Origin: Coprococcus aceti
GTDB lineage: Bacteria > Bacillota > Clostridia > Lachnospirales > Lachnospiraceae
Reading direction: 5' to 3'
Length of the DNA: 64,000 nt
Assembly (NCBI RefSeq): GCF_025567285.1
Contig: NZ_JAOQJT010000002.1
Coordinates: 248,001-312,000, forward strand
The translations under genes and the position numbers were made by a program. Below are positions 15,760 to 26,200 of the stretch, in pieces (the first letter of the stretch is position 1; each line of letters begins with the position of its first letter). The notes under the pieces were generated by a model, which worked only from the letters and a program-made list of their open reading frames with translations, was not told where the DNA came from and ran no database searches.

Positions 15760-16990
15760 ACATTGCAGCACGATATAAAACTTTTATTATCTCATCCTTA
15801 AATGTCACATCTGCTATCTCCTCGGACACAATAACATTCTCAACATCTATAAGTTCATCGTCCAGGTACACTTCAAGCGAACCGGCCACAGCGCCTTTAT
15901 GCACAGGTGCCTTTAATGTATCCGCGACTTTGTATACATACTGTATACTACCTTCAGATGCTGTCACAGTCCTGTTCAGCCTGCATTTTGTCGCTGTGCT
16001 TCCATCTGCCGACGAGCCCGATGAATATGTTATCCTGATGTCAGGCGAAGCAGGCGCCTTAAGCTCCGTGTATATGGTGTGTTCCTGCGCAAATGCCACA
16101 AGCGCCCTGGAATCTTTCCATTTATAAGTCTTATTATTCGGCCATCCGCAGCCAAGGAGAGCCCATATATATGTATGTCCCTCAACCTCCGCAGCTCCTA
16201 TATAGCAATATCCAGCATCGCAGGTAAAGCCGGTCTTTCCTGACAATGCGCATGGCATCATATCGAGAAATGCATTGTGATTAATGCATGCAAATGTTCT
16301 ATTTCCGGTATTATCAGTGAATGTGTATGATTTTGTTCGGGTAATCTTCAGAAATTCATCCTTTTGGGGTGAAATAAGAATACAATACCTCATGATCCTG
16401 ACAAGATCCTCCGCAGAGGTGCCATGGACGCCATTTTCGTCCTGGGCATCCAGACCATTTGGCGTGATAAAATATGTAGAATGGCAGCCTATCTCCTCAG
16501 CCTTTGCGTTCATCATCTCCGCAAAGTGCTGTACACTGCCACCGATATGTTCTGCTATGACTACAGCGGCGTCGTTGTAGCTCTCGAGCATCATGGCGTA
16601 CAACATGTCTTCAAGTGTGTACTTCTCGCCGTCACGAACCCCAAGTCTGACCTCAGGCATCTTGGATGCATAGGATGAAGCTGTCACATCATCCGCCAGA
16701 TTCCCGCACTCGATTGCAAGTATACATGTAAGTATCTTGGTCGTGCTGGCGTTGGGCCTGTGCTCATCACTACATTTGTCATATAGTATATCTCCAGTCT
16801 CCCCATCCAGCAGAATCGCATTTCTGGCAAATAGCTGTACATCCGCTGTATTGTCTTCCTCAGCATACGCTTTTATAAATATATTGTTACCAACGAGAAA
16901 CTGTATTACCAGACTTGCTGCAGTCCAGGCTGCAACAAGCAACATAAACCGCCTTATGCGTGATCTTTTTCCTGTAGAAAACATATGCAT
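15758..16990 (-). CDS. dacF: D-alanyl-D-alanine carboxypeptidase, DacF-like (PBP5 class)
   Basis: A 410-aa serine peptidase that trims pentapeptide side chains of peptidoglycan. An N-terminal signal/anchor segment is at residues 14-42 (RRFMLLVAAWTAASLVIQFLVG). The peptidase S11 triad motifs are visible: SxxK as ASTTK (Ser82, Lys85), SxN as SYN (137-139), and KTG in SGKTGFTC near 252. A C-terminal beta domain follows from about residue 300 (PBP5_C-like). The position directly upstream of dpaAB and next to sporulation genes suggests a cortex or spore role, as for DacF, but a vegetative role is possible. GAGGA lies about 10 nt before the chosen ATG. Confidence 0.9.
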   Translation of the reverse strand: MHMFSTGKRSRIRRFMLLVAAWTAASLVIQFLVGNNIFIKAYAEEDNTADVQLFARNAILLDGETGDILYDKCSDEHRPNASTTKILTCILAIECGNLADDVTASSYASKMPEVRLGVRDGEKYTLEDMLYAMMLESYNDAAVVIAEHIGGSVQHFAEMMNAKAEEIGCHSTYFITPNGLDAQDENGVHGTSAEDLVRIMRYCILISPQKDEFLKITRTKSYTFTDNTGNRTFACINHNAFLDMMPCALSGKTGFTCDAGYCYIGAAEVEGHTYIWALLGCGWPNNKTYKWKDSRALVAFAQEHTIYTELKAPASPDIRITYSSGSSADGSTATKCRLNRTVTASEGSIQYVYKVADTLKAPVHKGAVAGSLEVYLDDELIDVENVIVSEEIADVTFKDEIIKVLYRAAM

Positions 16991-17046
16991 ATACCGTCAT
17001 ATCCTCATAATATTGGTCATGATATTATATTACAGGAACATGTCTG

Positions 17047-17721
17047 TTATTCTTCGGATGTCGTATCTACACTGAGCGTGAAATCTGCTTCCTCCAGCGC
17101 TTCTTTCTTGAAGTCCTCTATCTTATCAGGGCTTATCATCGGAAGATCATTTGTCGATGACACTCCAAAGCATCTGAGGAATTCCTCTGTTGTTCCAAAC
17201 ATGATAGGTCGTCCAGGAGCATCAAGTCTTCCAACCTCCTGCACGAGATTGTACTCTATAAGCTTGTTTATGGCATGTACACATGAAACTCCTCTTATAG
17301 CCTCGATCTCGGGCCTTGTTATCGGCTGTTTGTATGCAATTATAGACAAAGTCTCAAGAACAACATCCGTGAGGGAAAGCTTCTTCGGTGTATTGACAAC
17401 CTTGGCGAGAATTCCATAGTATTCGTTGCGCGTACAGAGCTGAAGCGAACCGTCAAGATCTATGATCCTGATACCCCTGTCGCTGTTGTTGTAATTATAT
17501 ATGATACCCTCAAGCTGCTTTGTAAGCTTCCTCTTGTCCATCTCAAGAGCTGAGGCAAGTCTGTCGATCGATACAGACTCACCCACTGAGAAAAGTATAG
17601 CCTCGATGGCGGATGTGAGATAATCGTCACTGTACTCCTTGTCCGTCCTGGCCTCCTCATTCTCTTCTGAAGGGGTATTTACTTCATCTATTTCCTCATT
17701 CTGTAAATCTTCGTTATTCAT
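17047..17721 (-). CDS. scpB: Segregation and condensation protein B
   Basis: A 224-aa kleisin-associated protein with two winged-helix domains. After an acidic N-terminal tail, SAIEAILFSVGESVSIDRLASALEM begins the first winged helix. LSIIAYKQPITRPEIEAIRGV in the second is the best conserved ScpB motif, followed by GRLDAPGRPIMFGTTEEFLR. With ScpA it loads and regulates the SMC condensin during chromosome segregation. Start: ATG at 17721, with GAGGTAACG just upstream, rather than the longer frame to 17757. The gene starts 13 bp after scpA, an operon. Confidence 0.95.
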   Translation of the reverse strand: MNNEDLQNEEIDEVNTPSEENEEARTDKEYSDDYLTSAIEAILFSVGESVSIDRLASALEMDKRKLTKQLEGIIYNYNNSDRGIRIIDLDGSLQLCTRNEYYGILAKVVNTPKKLSLTDVVLETLSIIAYKQPITRPEIEAIRGVSCVHAINKLIEYNLVQEVGRLDAPGRPIMFGTTEEFLRCFGVSSTNDLPMISPDKIEDFKKEALEEADFTLSVDTTSEE

Positions 17722-17734
17722 CGTTACCTCATCT

Positions 17735-18493
17735 CTATATAGTATCCAGAGAATCAATGATTATCTCTCCGAATATATCTTCCTGTCTGATCGCTATTGC
17801 GCCTATCTTCATAAGCTCAAGTATGGCAAGGAATGTGACTATGATATTCATCTTTGATGCCTGCATCTCAAGCAGTGTCCTGAAGTTTATGCCCTCCAGT
17901 CCTCTGACTTCTTCTCTTACCTCCGCCATCTTCTCCTCAAGGGAAATCTCCTCCCTCTCGATCTCTTTGAATTTGCTTCGTATCGGATCTACCTTGTCGA
18001 CCTGCTTACGCATAACCGATTTGAATATCTCATTGAGCTTCTGGAGATCCACATCAGCCTTGGAGATCAACTCATAAGGATCGACCTCCTGCTTGACATT
18101 CTTCACCTCAGCCGGTATGGTCGCCTTCTTGAAAAATACCTTGTTTCCCTCAATCTCCAGATCCTTCAGTTCACCGGCAGCATACTTGTACATCTTGTAC
18201 TCAAGCAGTCGTCTGACGAGCTCTTCTCTAGGATCCTCTTCATCCTCAGGATCCTCCTCATCCTTCGGCAGGAGCATCTTGGACTTGATCTTGATCAGAG
18301 TCGCCGCCATGACCAGAAATTCGCTCATGACGTCAAGATCTTCTTCCTCCATGTTGTTCACATATTCCAGATACTGCTCTGTGATAGTGACGATCGGAAT
18401 ATCGTATATATTGACTTTGTTTTTCTCTATCAAATGCAAAAGAAGATCCAGTGGACCCTCAAATACATTAAGCTTTACATCTATCGCAGACAT
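17735..18493 (-). CDS. scpA: Segregation and condensation protein A (kleisin)
   Basis: A 252-aa kleisin subunit of the SMC-ScpAB condensin. The N-terminal family signature VFEGPLDLLLHLIEKNKVNIYDIPI binds the SMC neck. FLVMAATLIKIKSKMLLP follows, then a charged linker (DEEDPEDEEDPREELVRRLLEYK). The C-terminal winged helix (VTFLAILELMKIGAIAIRQEDIFGEI) binds the SMC head. Start: ATG at 18493, preceded by GGAG about 8 nt upstream; the frame extends to 18547 without a ribosome site. First gene of scpA-scpB. Confidence 0.95.
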   Translation of the reverse strand: MSAIDVKLNVFEGPLDLLLHLIEKNKVNIYDIPIVTITEQYLEYVNNMEEEDLDVMSEFLVMAATLIKIKSKMLLPKDEEDPEDEEDPREELVRRLLEYKMYKYAAGELKDLEIEGNKVFFKKATIPAEVKNVKQEVDPYELISKADVDLQKLNEIFKSVMRKQVDKVDPIRSKFKEIEREEISLEEKMAEVREEVRGLEGINFRTLLEMQASKMNIIVTFLAILELMKIGAIAIRQEDIFGEIIIDSLDTI

Positions 18494-18549
18494 ATGTACG
18501 TCTCCATCCTGAATTGATAACCACCATAATGTTCCATGCCCGGACAATC

Positions 18550-18588
18550 AAATGTCTAAGGCATCCACCAGAACACCTTAGACATTTT
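18550..18588 (-). terminator. Hairpin downstream of spoIVA
   Basis: A 12-bp stem AAATGTCTAAGG/CCTTAGACATTT with a 14-nt loop, 27 bp after the spoIVA stop. The T-run is short on the minus strand, so termination may be partial. Confidence 0.6.
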
Positions 18589-18615
18589 AACATAGCCTGC
18601 CATAAATATGCAATC

Positions 18616-20082
18616 TTATATTATTATGCACACCATTCCGCCATTTCCGTCATTTACGATCTTCTCCATGGTATTCTGAAGCTTCTGCTGACTCTCCGCA
18701 CCTATCTTGCTGACCTTGTTGTTAAGTCCATCGTCAACGAGTTGTTCTATGGTCTTGCCAAATATATTAACTCCCCACATATCTCCATCATCGCTGTTGT
18801 CAGATATGTATGTGACAAGATCATCCGCCTGCTCCTTGCTTCCCACAAGAGGCATGATCTCGGTGGTGATATTCGCCTTGATCATATGTACCGATGGCGC
18901 GCTCGCCGATATCTTCACTCCAAATTTTCCTCCGGTCTTTATAACCTCAGGACTTCCGAGCTGGACATTCGACTTATCCGGCATAACGAGGCCATAACCT
19001 CCATTGTTCACCTGCTCAAGCGCTCCCATGACACTCACACAATACTTACGATTATCTGCCATGGATTTGAGCTCAGTGATAAAATCGTACTCGTTTGTTA
19101 TATCTGCGCCCATCATATCTGACAGCATTGCGTAATAATAATTATCGTAGATATCGACGTTTATATTCACACATCCATCCGCCATATTTATGCTGGAACA
19201 CTTATATCTCTTGACATATTCATTCTCAGGGTAGTCCATATGATCGATATCCCTCAGGCTGTCTGCAGCCGCCATTATCTGGACTGCATCACATATAACG
19301 CTGCTCTTGATCTCATTGTCATCATCGACAACCTCAAGCCATTTCGGTATCTCAAAATATATAGATGTGACAGGGAAGCTCATAAGAAGTTCTGTAAAAA
19401 TATATGTAATATCCGATTCTCTGAGCTGCTCCACGTTTACCGGAATAACACTTGCACCATATGTATCGCTCATTTCTGCCGAGAGCGCGGCCGTCTGACT
19501 GCTGGATGGTTTGTCGGTGTTGAGAAGAATGACAAATGGCTTCCCAATGGCCTTCAGCTCATCAACAGTCTTCTGCTCAGCTTCAAGATAGCTCTCCCTC
19601 GGAAGCTCACCAAAGCTGCCATCCGTGGTCACAACAATCCCAACAGTTGAATGGTTATTTATAACCTTGTTTGTGCCTATCTCCGCCGCCTTGGAAAACG
19701 GAATGTCATAGTCAAACCACGGCGTTCTCACCATTCTCTCCTTGCCATCCTCAAACTGACCCTCGGCATCCTTGACGACATATCCCACGCAATCGATCAT
19801 CTTTACCTTCATATCCAGATTGTCAGCAACATTGATTGATACAGCTTCCTTTGGTATAAATTTTGGCTCAGTCGTCATTATGGTCTTTCCTGATGCCGAC
19901 TGCGGCAGTTCATCCTGTGCAAGCTGCCTGTCATTTTCCCCTGAAATGTTAGGAATAACCATCTGGTTCATAAATCTTTTTATAAATGTGGATTTTCCTG
20001 TTCTCACCGGTCCAACTACGCCGATGTATATTTCTCCGTTTGTTCTCGCCTTGATATCCTGATATACCTGATACTCCTCCAT
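18616..20082 (-). CDS. spoIVA: Stage IV sporulation protein A
   Basis: A 488-aa coat-assembly ATPase (B. subtilis SpoIVA is 492 aa) that polymerises around the forespore as the coat basement layer. The N-terminus carries the Walker A-like GPVRTGKST (residues 24-32), then ENDRQLAQDELPQSASGKTIMTTEPKF and the VKMIDCVGYVV Walker B-like region. It ends with the hydrophobic VNDGNGGMVCIII tail expected for membrane or SpoVM-dependent docking. Start: ATG at 20082, with CAGGAGGATGT upstream. The gene normally neighbours gpsA in Clostridia; here the giant adhesin gene stands between them. Confidence 0.96.
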   Translation of the reverse strand: MEEYQVYQDIKARTNGEIYIGVVGPVRTGKSTFIKRFMNQMVIPNISGENDRQLAQDELPQSASGKTIMTTEPKFIPKEAVSINVADNLDMKVKMIDCVGYVVKDAEGQFEDGKERMVRTPWFDYDIPFSKAAEIGTNKVINNHSTVGIVVTTDGSFGELPRESYLEAEQKTVDELKAIGKPFVILLNTDKPSSSQTAALSAEMSDTYGASVIPVNVEQLRESDITYIFTELLMSFPVTSIYFEIPKWLEVVDDDNEIKSSVICDAVQIMAAADSLRDIDHMDYPENEYVKRYKCSSINMADGCVNINVDIYDNYYYAMLSDMMGADITNEYDFITELKSMADNRKYCVSVMGALEQVNNGGYGLVMPDKSNVQLGSPEVIKTGGKFGVKISASAPSVHMIKANITTEIMPLVGSKEQADDLVTYISDNSDDGDMWGVNIFGKTIEQLVDDGLNNKVSKIGAESQQKLQNTMEKIVNDGNGGMVCIII

Positions 20083-20191
20083 ACATCCTCCTGACATGCT
20101 ATTTATTTACATAATTATATTACTGTAAACACAACAGATCTACGGTCATTTTCTATATATAGCATATGAATGTAACTGCTGTTTTATGAAC

Positions 20192-20239
20192 AAAAAAATC
20201 CCCCAGAATACCACCATATAAGGTGATATTCCCGGGGGA
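20192..20239 (-). terminator. Terminator of the giant adhesin gene
   Basis: Stem TCCCCCGGGAATAT-CACC/GGTGGTATTCTGGGGGA on the minus strand, followed by seven T, beginning 17 bp after the adhesin stop. Confidence 0.92.
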
Positions 20240-20256
20240 CATGTCACAGCTTTGTA

Positions 20257-23200
20257 TTACTTGCTGCTCTGATTATCTTTTCTCTTTTTAGATGCCACAA
20301 TAACACCGCATCCGGCAAGACTTATTAAGAGCACAACTGCTATTGGTACAACAGGAGCTCTGTCACCAGTATCCGGCTTGTTCTTGTCCTCTGTTGTTAT
20401 TTCAGTAGTCTCAGTTGTCTGTGTTGTCTCGGTTGTCTCTGTGGTTTCCGTAGTCTCGGTCGTTGTTGTCTTCTTATCAACCATTGTGATAGTAACAACA
20501 ATATCCTCGCCAGCTGCAACCTTATCATCAGAAACTGTGAACAGTATATCATCAGCCTTGTCATAGCCCGAAGGAGCCTTAACCTCTATGAGTGCATAGA
20601 TCTTGCCAATTACAAGTACATTGTTGACTTCATGCGCACTGCCATCTGTTACCCACTCATCAATGAGTTTTCCATCAGCATCCTCGAGTCGAAGTGTTGC
20701 GCCCTTTACAGGAACACCCTCCTCATCTACTTTCTCAAAGCTGTATTTTACTGAAGGTTCAAGCCATGTAATGTTTCCATTCTCATCAACTCTGGCTGTG
20801 ACTTTACCTGTGTCAGTATTAAAACCACCGTCAAATGATTCAACTGTAATCTTTCCGTTCTCATCTTTCTTGAACTTGATTGATATTGGCTGTTCAGATA
20901 CATAGTATCCATCCGGCGCCTGTATCTCTCTGATCGTATACTCTGTGCCGATCAAAATACCGTCAAACTTGAGAACTCCGTTGCTGTCTGTTGTAGCCTT
21001 AGCGACAAACTCTTCCTCACCATTCTCGTTCTCCTTGTAGAGTCCGTATACTGAATTTGGAAGCTTTATGCCATTGTTCTCCTCTGCAACCTTCTCTATC
21101 TTGAGATCTGTTCTAGGAAGATCATTTATCAGTGTGTTATCCTGAACACCATTTAACACTGCATAAGTGTCAATGTTTGCCTCTGTTACCTCTGCTGTGT
21201 AGACTGTGTTATCGATAATATAATCTCCGATAGTCTTACTCTCTTTTACAAGATACGTACCAATCTTAAGATCCTTGAATGTCACAACACCATTTACACT
21301 TGTTGCTGTCATTACAGGATTCTCACACTCTGTATCTGTACCCTCATAGAGCGCAAACTCTACACCATCAAGCATTTTTACATCATCAGGGTCTTCAGCA
21401 CATGACTCCTTATAAAGTCCAGCCTTAGTGAACTTGACAGTGCCAAGCTTGTAGGTATCAACGAACTCTACATCGGCTGTATTTCCACCAATAAGTGTTA
21501 TTCCGGATGCCTCTGTTCCTTCACCGTCTATTCCATCCACAGTATAGCTGACTGTTACCGCTGCTCCATCATATGCATATGATGTTTCCTCAACTGTATA
21601 TGTACCATCCGGCATATTTACAAGAGTTATCTCATACTTGCCATTTCCAAGCTTTGCCACCTCAGAGTCTGTAAGCTTTATGATCTTACTGTAGCCTGCA
21701 TTGTTTGTAACATTGAACGTTACATTTGCCGCTGCATCATCTGCTGTAATATCTCCATTTATGGTCTTGGTAAGTTTTATAACATTTGGCTTGTATGTGT
21801 TTGTTATGTCATATCCAGTAACAGATGCCTTGTATCCCGAAACAGCATTCTCTGATACAGAATACTTGATCAGGGTTCCATTATCTTTGTACTTTGGTAA
21901 ATCTGTAAAGCTGTAATTCCAATCAGTATCTGCTGTAACCACGAGGCTCTTTATAACAGTACCATCTGCAAGAAGCTTAACTGTTATTGAATCTGGTCTC
22001 TGACCATCGTGATCATCGTCATCAACCCACGTCTTAGTGCCTGATACATTGATCGTCTCAGGTGTGTGCTGATTGTCAACCACATATCCATCAGCTGCAT
22101 TTCCTGTTATGACTGTTGTGTAACCATCTATAGTTGTAGTCTCCTCAACTGTGTAGTCGATGGTCTGTCCATTTTTCTTCTCGTCAAGAGCATTCCATGT
22201 ATGTGTCCAGTTATTTGCCTTGCTGAGCGTTACCCCAGAGCCAGCTACAACATGTCCATCAGCCAGAAGACGAACCATTACGCTAGGTGTTCTCTTGCCG
22301 TCCTGGTTATCATTATCACTCCACTTCTTTGTAACTGATACACTTGTCTTTCCCGGTGTGTAACTGTTCGTGATATTATAACCTGTAACCTCACCTGTAT
22401 ATTCTGGTACATCAACCTCAGATACAGAATACTTGATCTGAATTCCACCATCTCTATACTTTGGAAGATTTGTAAAACTATACTCCCAATTTTCTGCCTC
22501 GGTTACCGTCTTTGTAGCATATACGCTGCCATCTGCAAGAAGGTTTACCTTGATATTTCCAGGTCTCTTGCCATCCTGATCGTCCGCATCATCCCATGTC
22601 TTGCTGCCGCTCACTGATGTCGTCTCTGGTGTATAGCTGTTCTTTATTGTGAATCCTGTCTCAGCATCGCCTGTGACTGTGGTTGTATATCCATCAATTG
22701 CGGTTATCTCTCTTACACTGTAGACGATATTCACACCGCTCTTCTTGACATCAAGTCCTGCCCATGTATATGTCCAGTTGTTGTCAGCACTGAGAGTTGT
22801 TTCTGATCCAGCGACAGGAGTTCCATCAGCAAGGAGTTCAACCTTTACTGAACTCTCTCTCTTGCCGTCCTGATTGTCGGCATCATCCCAAGCCTTTGTA
22901 ACTGATACACTTGTCTTTCCTGGTGTGTAACTGTTCGTGATATCATATCCATTTACAAGTGTCTGATAATCCTCAACAGCATTTTCTGTGATACCGTATG
23001 TGATCTCGTTGCCACCTGCGTACTTTGGAAGATCTGTAAAGCTGTACTTCCAGCCGTTCGCAGCTGTAACTTCCTTATCAGCCACCTTCACTCCGTTTGC
23101 AAGAAGATTTACTGTGATCTTTCCTGGTCTCTTACCATCCTGATCATTTGCATCATTCCATATCTTCTTACCACTTATTGAAGTTGTCTCTGGTGTGTAA

Positions 23201-26200
23201 CTGTTCTTGATGATATAACCGGTCTTCGCAGATCCTGTGATAACTGTTGCATATCCTTCAACCGATGTAATCTCTTCAACAGTATATTCAATAGGTGATC
23301 CATTCTTGTTGATATCAAGATCACTCCATGTATGACTCCAGTTGTTGGCATCACTGAGATCCACCTCAGAATCTGCAACTACGTTTCCGTCGGCAAGAAG
23401 TCTTACTTTTATATTTCTAGCTCTCTTGCCATCCTGGTTATCAGCATCATCCCAGGTCTTTGTAACTGATACACTTGTCTTTCCTGGCGTATAACTGTTC
23501 GTGATATCATATCCGTTGACAAGTGTCTGATAGTCCTCAACAGTATCCTCTGTGATGGTGTACGTGATTTTATTGCCATTTTTGTACTTTGGAAGATCCG
23601 TGAAATTGTACTTCCAACCATCTGCCTCAGTTACTTCCTTCGTAGCATATATGTCTCCATCTGCAAGAAGATTTACCGTAATCTTTCCTGGTCTCTTGCC
23701 ATCCTGATCGTTTGCATCGTTCCAGGTCTTTGTTCCTTCTATATTGATCGTTTCAGGCGTGTGACTATTGGTAAATGTATATCCGTTTTCTGCGTCTCCT
23801 GTCACAGCTGTAGTGTATTCGGAAACAGCATCCTCAGTTACTTCGTATGTTATCTCTGATCCATCTGCATATTTAGGAAGGTCTGTAAAACTAAACTTCC
23901 AGTCATTTGCTGCTGTGACTTCAAGACTCTTGATCTTTGTTCCGTTTGCAATCAGGTTGACTGTGATACTTGGAGGTCTGATACCATCCTGATTCTCACC
24001 GTCGTCCCAGATCTTAACGCCCTTTACTGATGTCGTCTCTGGTGTGTAGCTGTTCGTAACTGTGTATCCTGTTGTCATATCTCCGGTTATCACTGGAGTA
24101 TATCCTTCAGTAATATCTGTTTCTTCTACAGTGTAAGCTATCGCAGCTCCATCCTTGTTCACGTCAAGATCTGTCCATGTATGTGTCCAGTTGTTATCTG
24201 CTTTTAATATAGTCTCTGAGCCATCTACTGCTATTCCGTTCGCAAGCAGCTGAACCTTTACACTCGTAGGTCTCTTTCTGTCCTGATTGTTTGCATCATC
24301 CCAGCTCTTTGTGACTGATACACTTGTCTTTGCCGGTGTATATGTGTTTGTAATGTTATATCCGTCTATTACAGTAGCATAATCACCGACCGCATCCTCT
24401 GTAATGGTATAAACTATCTTGTTGCCACTGCTATACTTTGGAAGATCTTTGAAACTATACTTCCAGTCTTCCTCAGCTGTAACAGTCTTTGTCTTGTATA
24501 ACTGACCATCCGCAAGAAGATTTACAGTTATGCTCTCAGGTCTCTTTCTATCCTGATTGTTTGCATCATCCCATGTCTTTGTACCAGCTATATTGATGGT
24601 CTCTGGTGTGTAGCTGTTGGTTATTACAAATCCTGTCTTGGCATCACCCGTGACCTTCTTCGTATATCCGGTTACTGTGGCTGTCTCATCTACTGTATAA
24701 CCTATAACTGTACCGTTCTTATAAACTGCAAGATCTTTCCATGTATACGTCCAGTTGTTGTCCTCTTTAAGAGTTACCTCTGAACCGGCAACCTCTGTGC
24801 CATCAGCAAATAATTTGACAGTGATTTCTTTTGCCCTCTTGCCGTCCTGATTTCCAGCGTCATCCCAGATCTTCGTGACATTGACATCTGTAGTCTCTGG
24901 AACATGTGTGTTTGTAATATCATAACCATTTGGAGCTGCTGTATATCCCTCCACACTGTCCTCTGTGATGGTATACTTTATCTCCTGACCATTGCTGTAC
25001 TTTGGAAGACCTGTAAAGCTGTACTTCCAACCTTCTGCCTCTGTAACAGTCTTTGTCTTGTAAGTCTGACCATTTGCAAGGAGATTTACTGTGATGCTCT
25101 TAGGTCTCTTACCATCCTGATCATTTGCATCATTCCAGGTCTTTATTCCATCGATATCTATCGTCTCAGGTGTATGACTATTGGTAACAGTGAAACCTGT
25201 CTTGACATCTCCTGTAACTTCAGCCTTATATCCTGGCACATTGCTTGTCTCTTCAACAGTATATGTTATATCCTTACCGCCGGACTTAAGTGGAATATCG
25301 TTCCATGTGTTTGTCCAGTTGTTATCGGCATTCAGTGTTACTTCTGAATCTGCAACATCTGATCCATCAGCAAGGAGCTTGACCTTAACACTGGTTTCTC
25401 TCTTGCCATCCTGATTATTGTTATCATCCCAAACCTTTGTCACTGAAATGCTTGTCTTACCAGGTGTGTAGCTGTTGGTGATGTTATATCCATCTATCAA
25501 AGTTGTATAATCTTTAACAGCATCCTCTGTTATTGTATACACGATCTCTGATCCGTTGTCATACTTAGGAAGATCTGTGAAACTGTACTTCCAGTTATCA
25601 TTCTTTGAAACCTTCTTTGAAGCAACCTCATTGCCATTTGCAAGAAGTCTTACTGTAATCTCAGGAGCTCTCTTTCCGTCCTGGTTATCTGCATCATTCC
25701 ATGTCTTTGTTCCGCTGATATCAATTGTCTCAGGTGTATGACTGTTGGTGATGACAAATCCAGTCTTCACGTCGCCGGTTATCTTGGTATCATAACCCGC
25801 AACCGCATCCTCTTTAACGGTATAAGCTATCTCATTGCCGTTATCATCGTACTTTGGAAGATCAGCAAAGCTGAAATACCAGTTACCTGACGCATCAGGG
25901 GTAACCGTCTTACTTGCGACCTCAGTCGTTCCATTCATAAGACGGACTTTAATATCCTCAGCTCTCTTGCCATCCTGATTATTATTGTCATCCCAAACCT
26001 TGGTTCCACTTACCGTGATAAATGCCTTGTATTCATTCGCCACAGTCACAAGTGATGATGACGATGATGAAATAACAACATCCGCAGCCGTATTGCCTGT
26101 TGATGAACCTACAGTATATGTAACTTTATGTGTATATCCATCAAACGCTGCACCTGTCTCTGTTACAGTGTATTTTCCATATGGAGCATTATTGATAACG

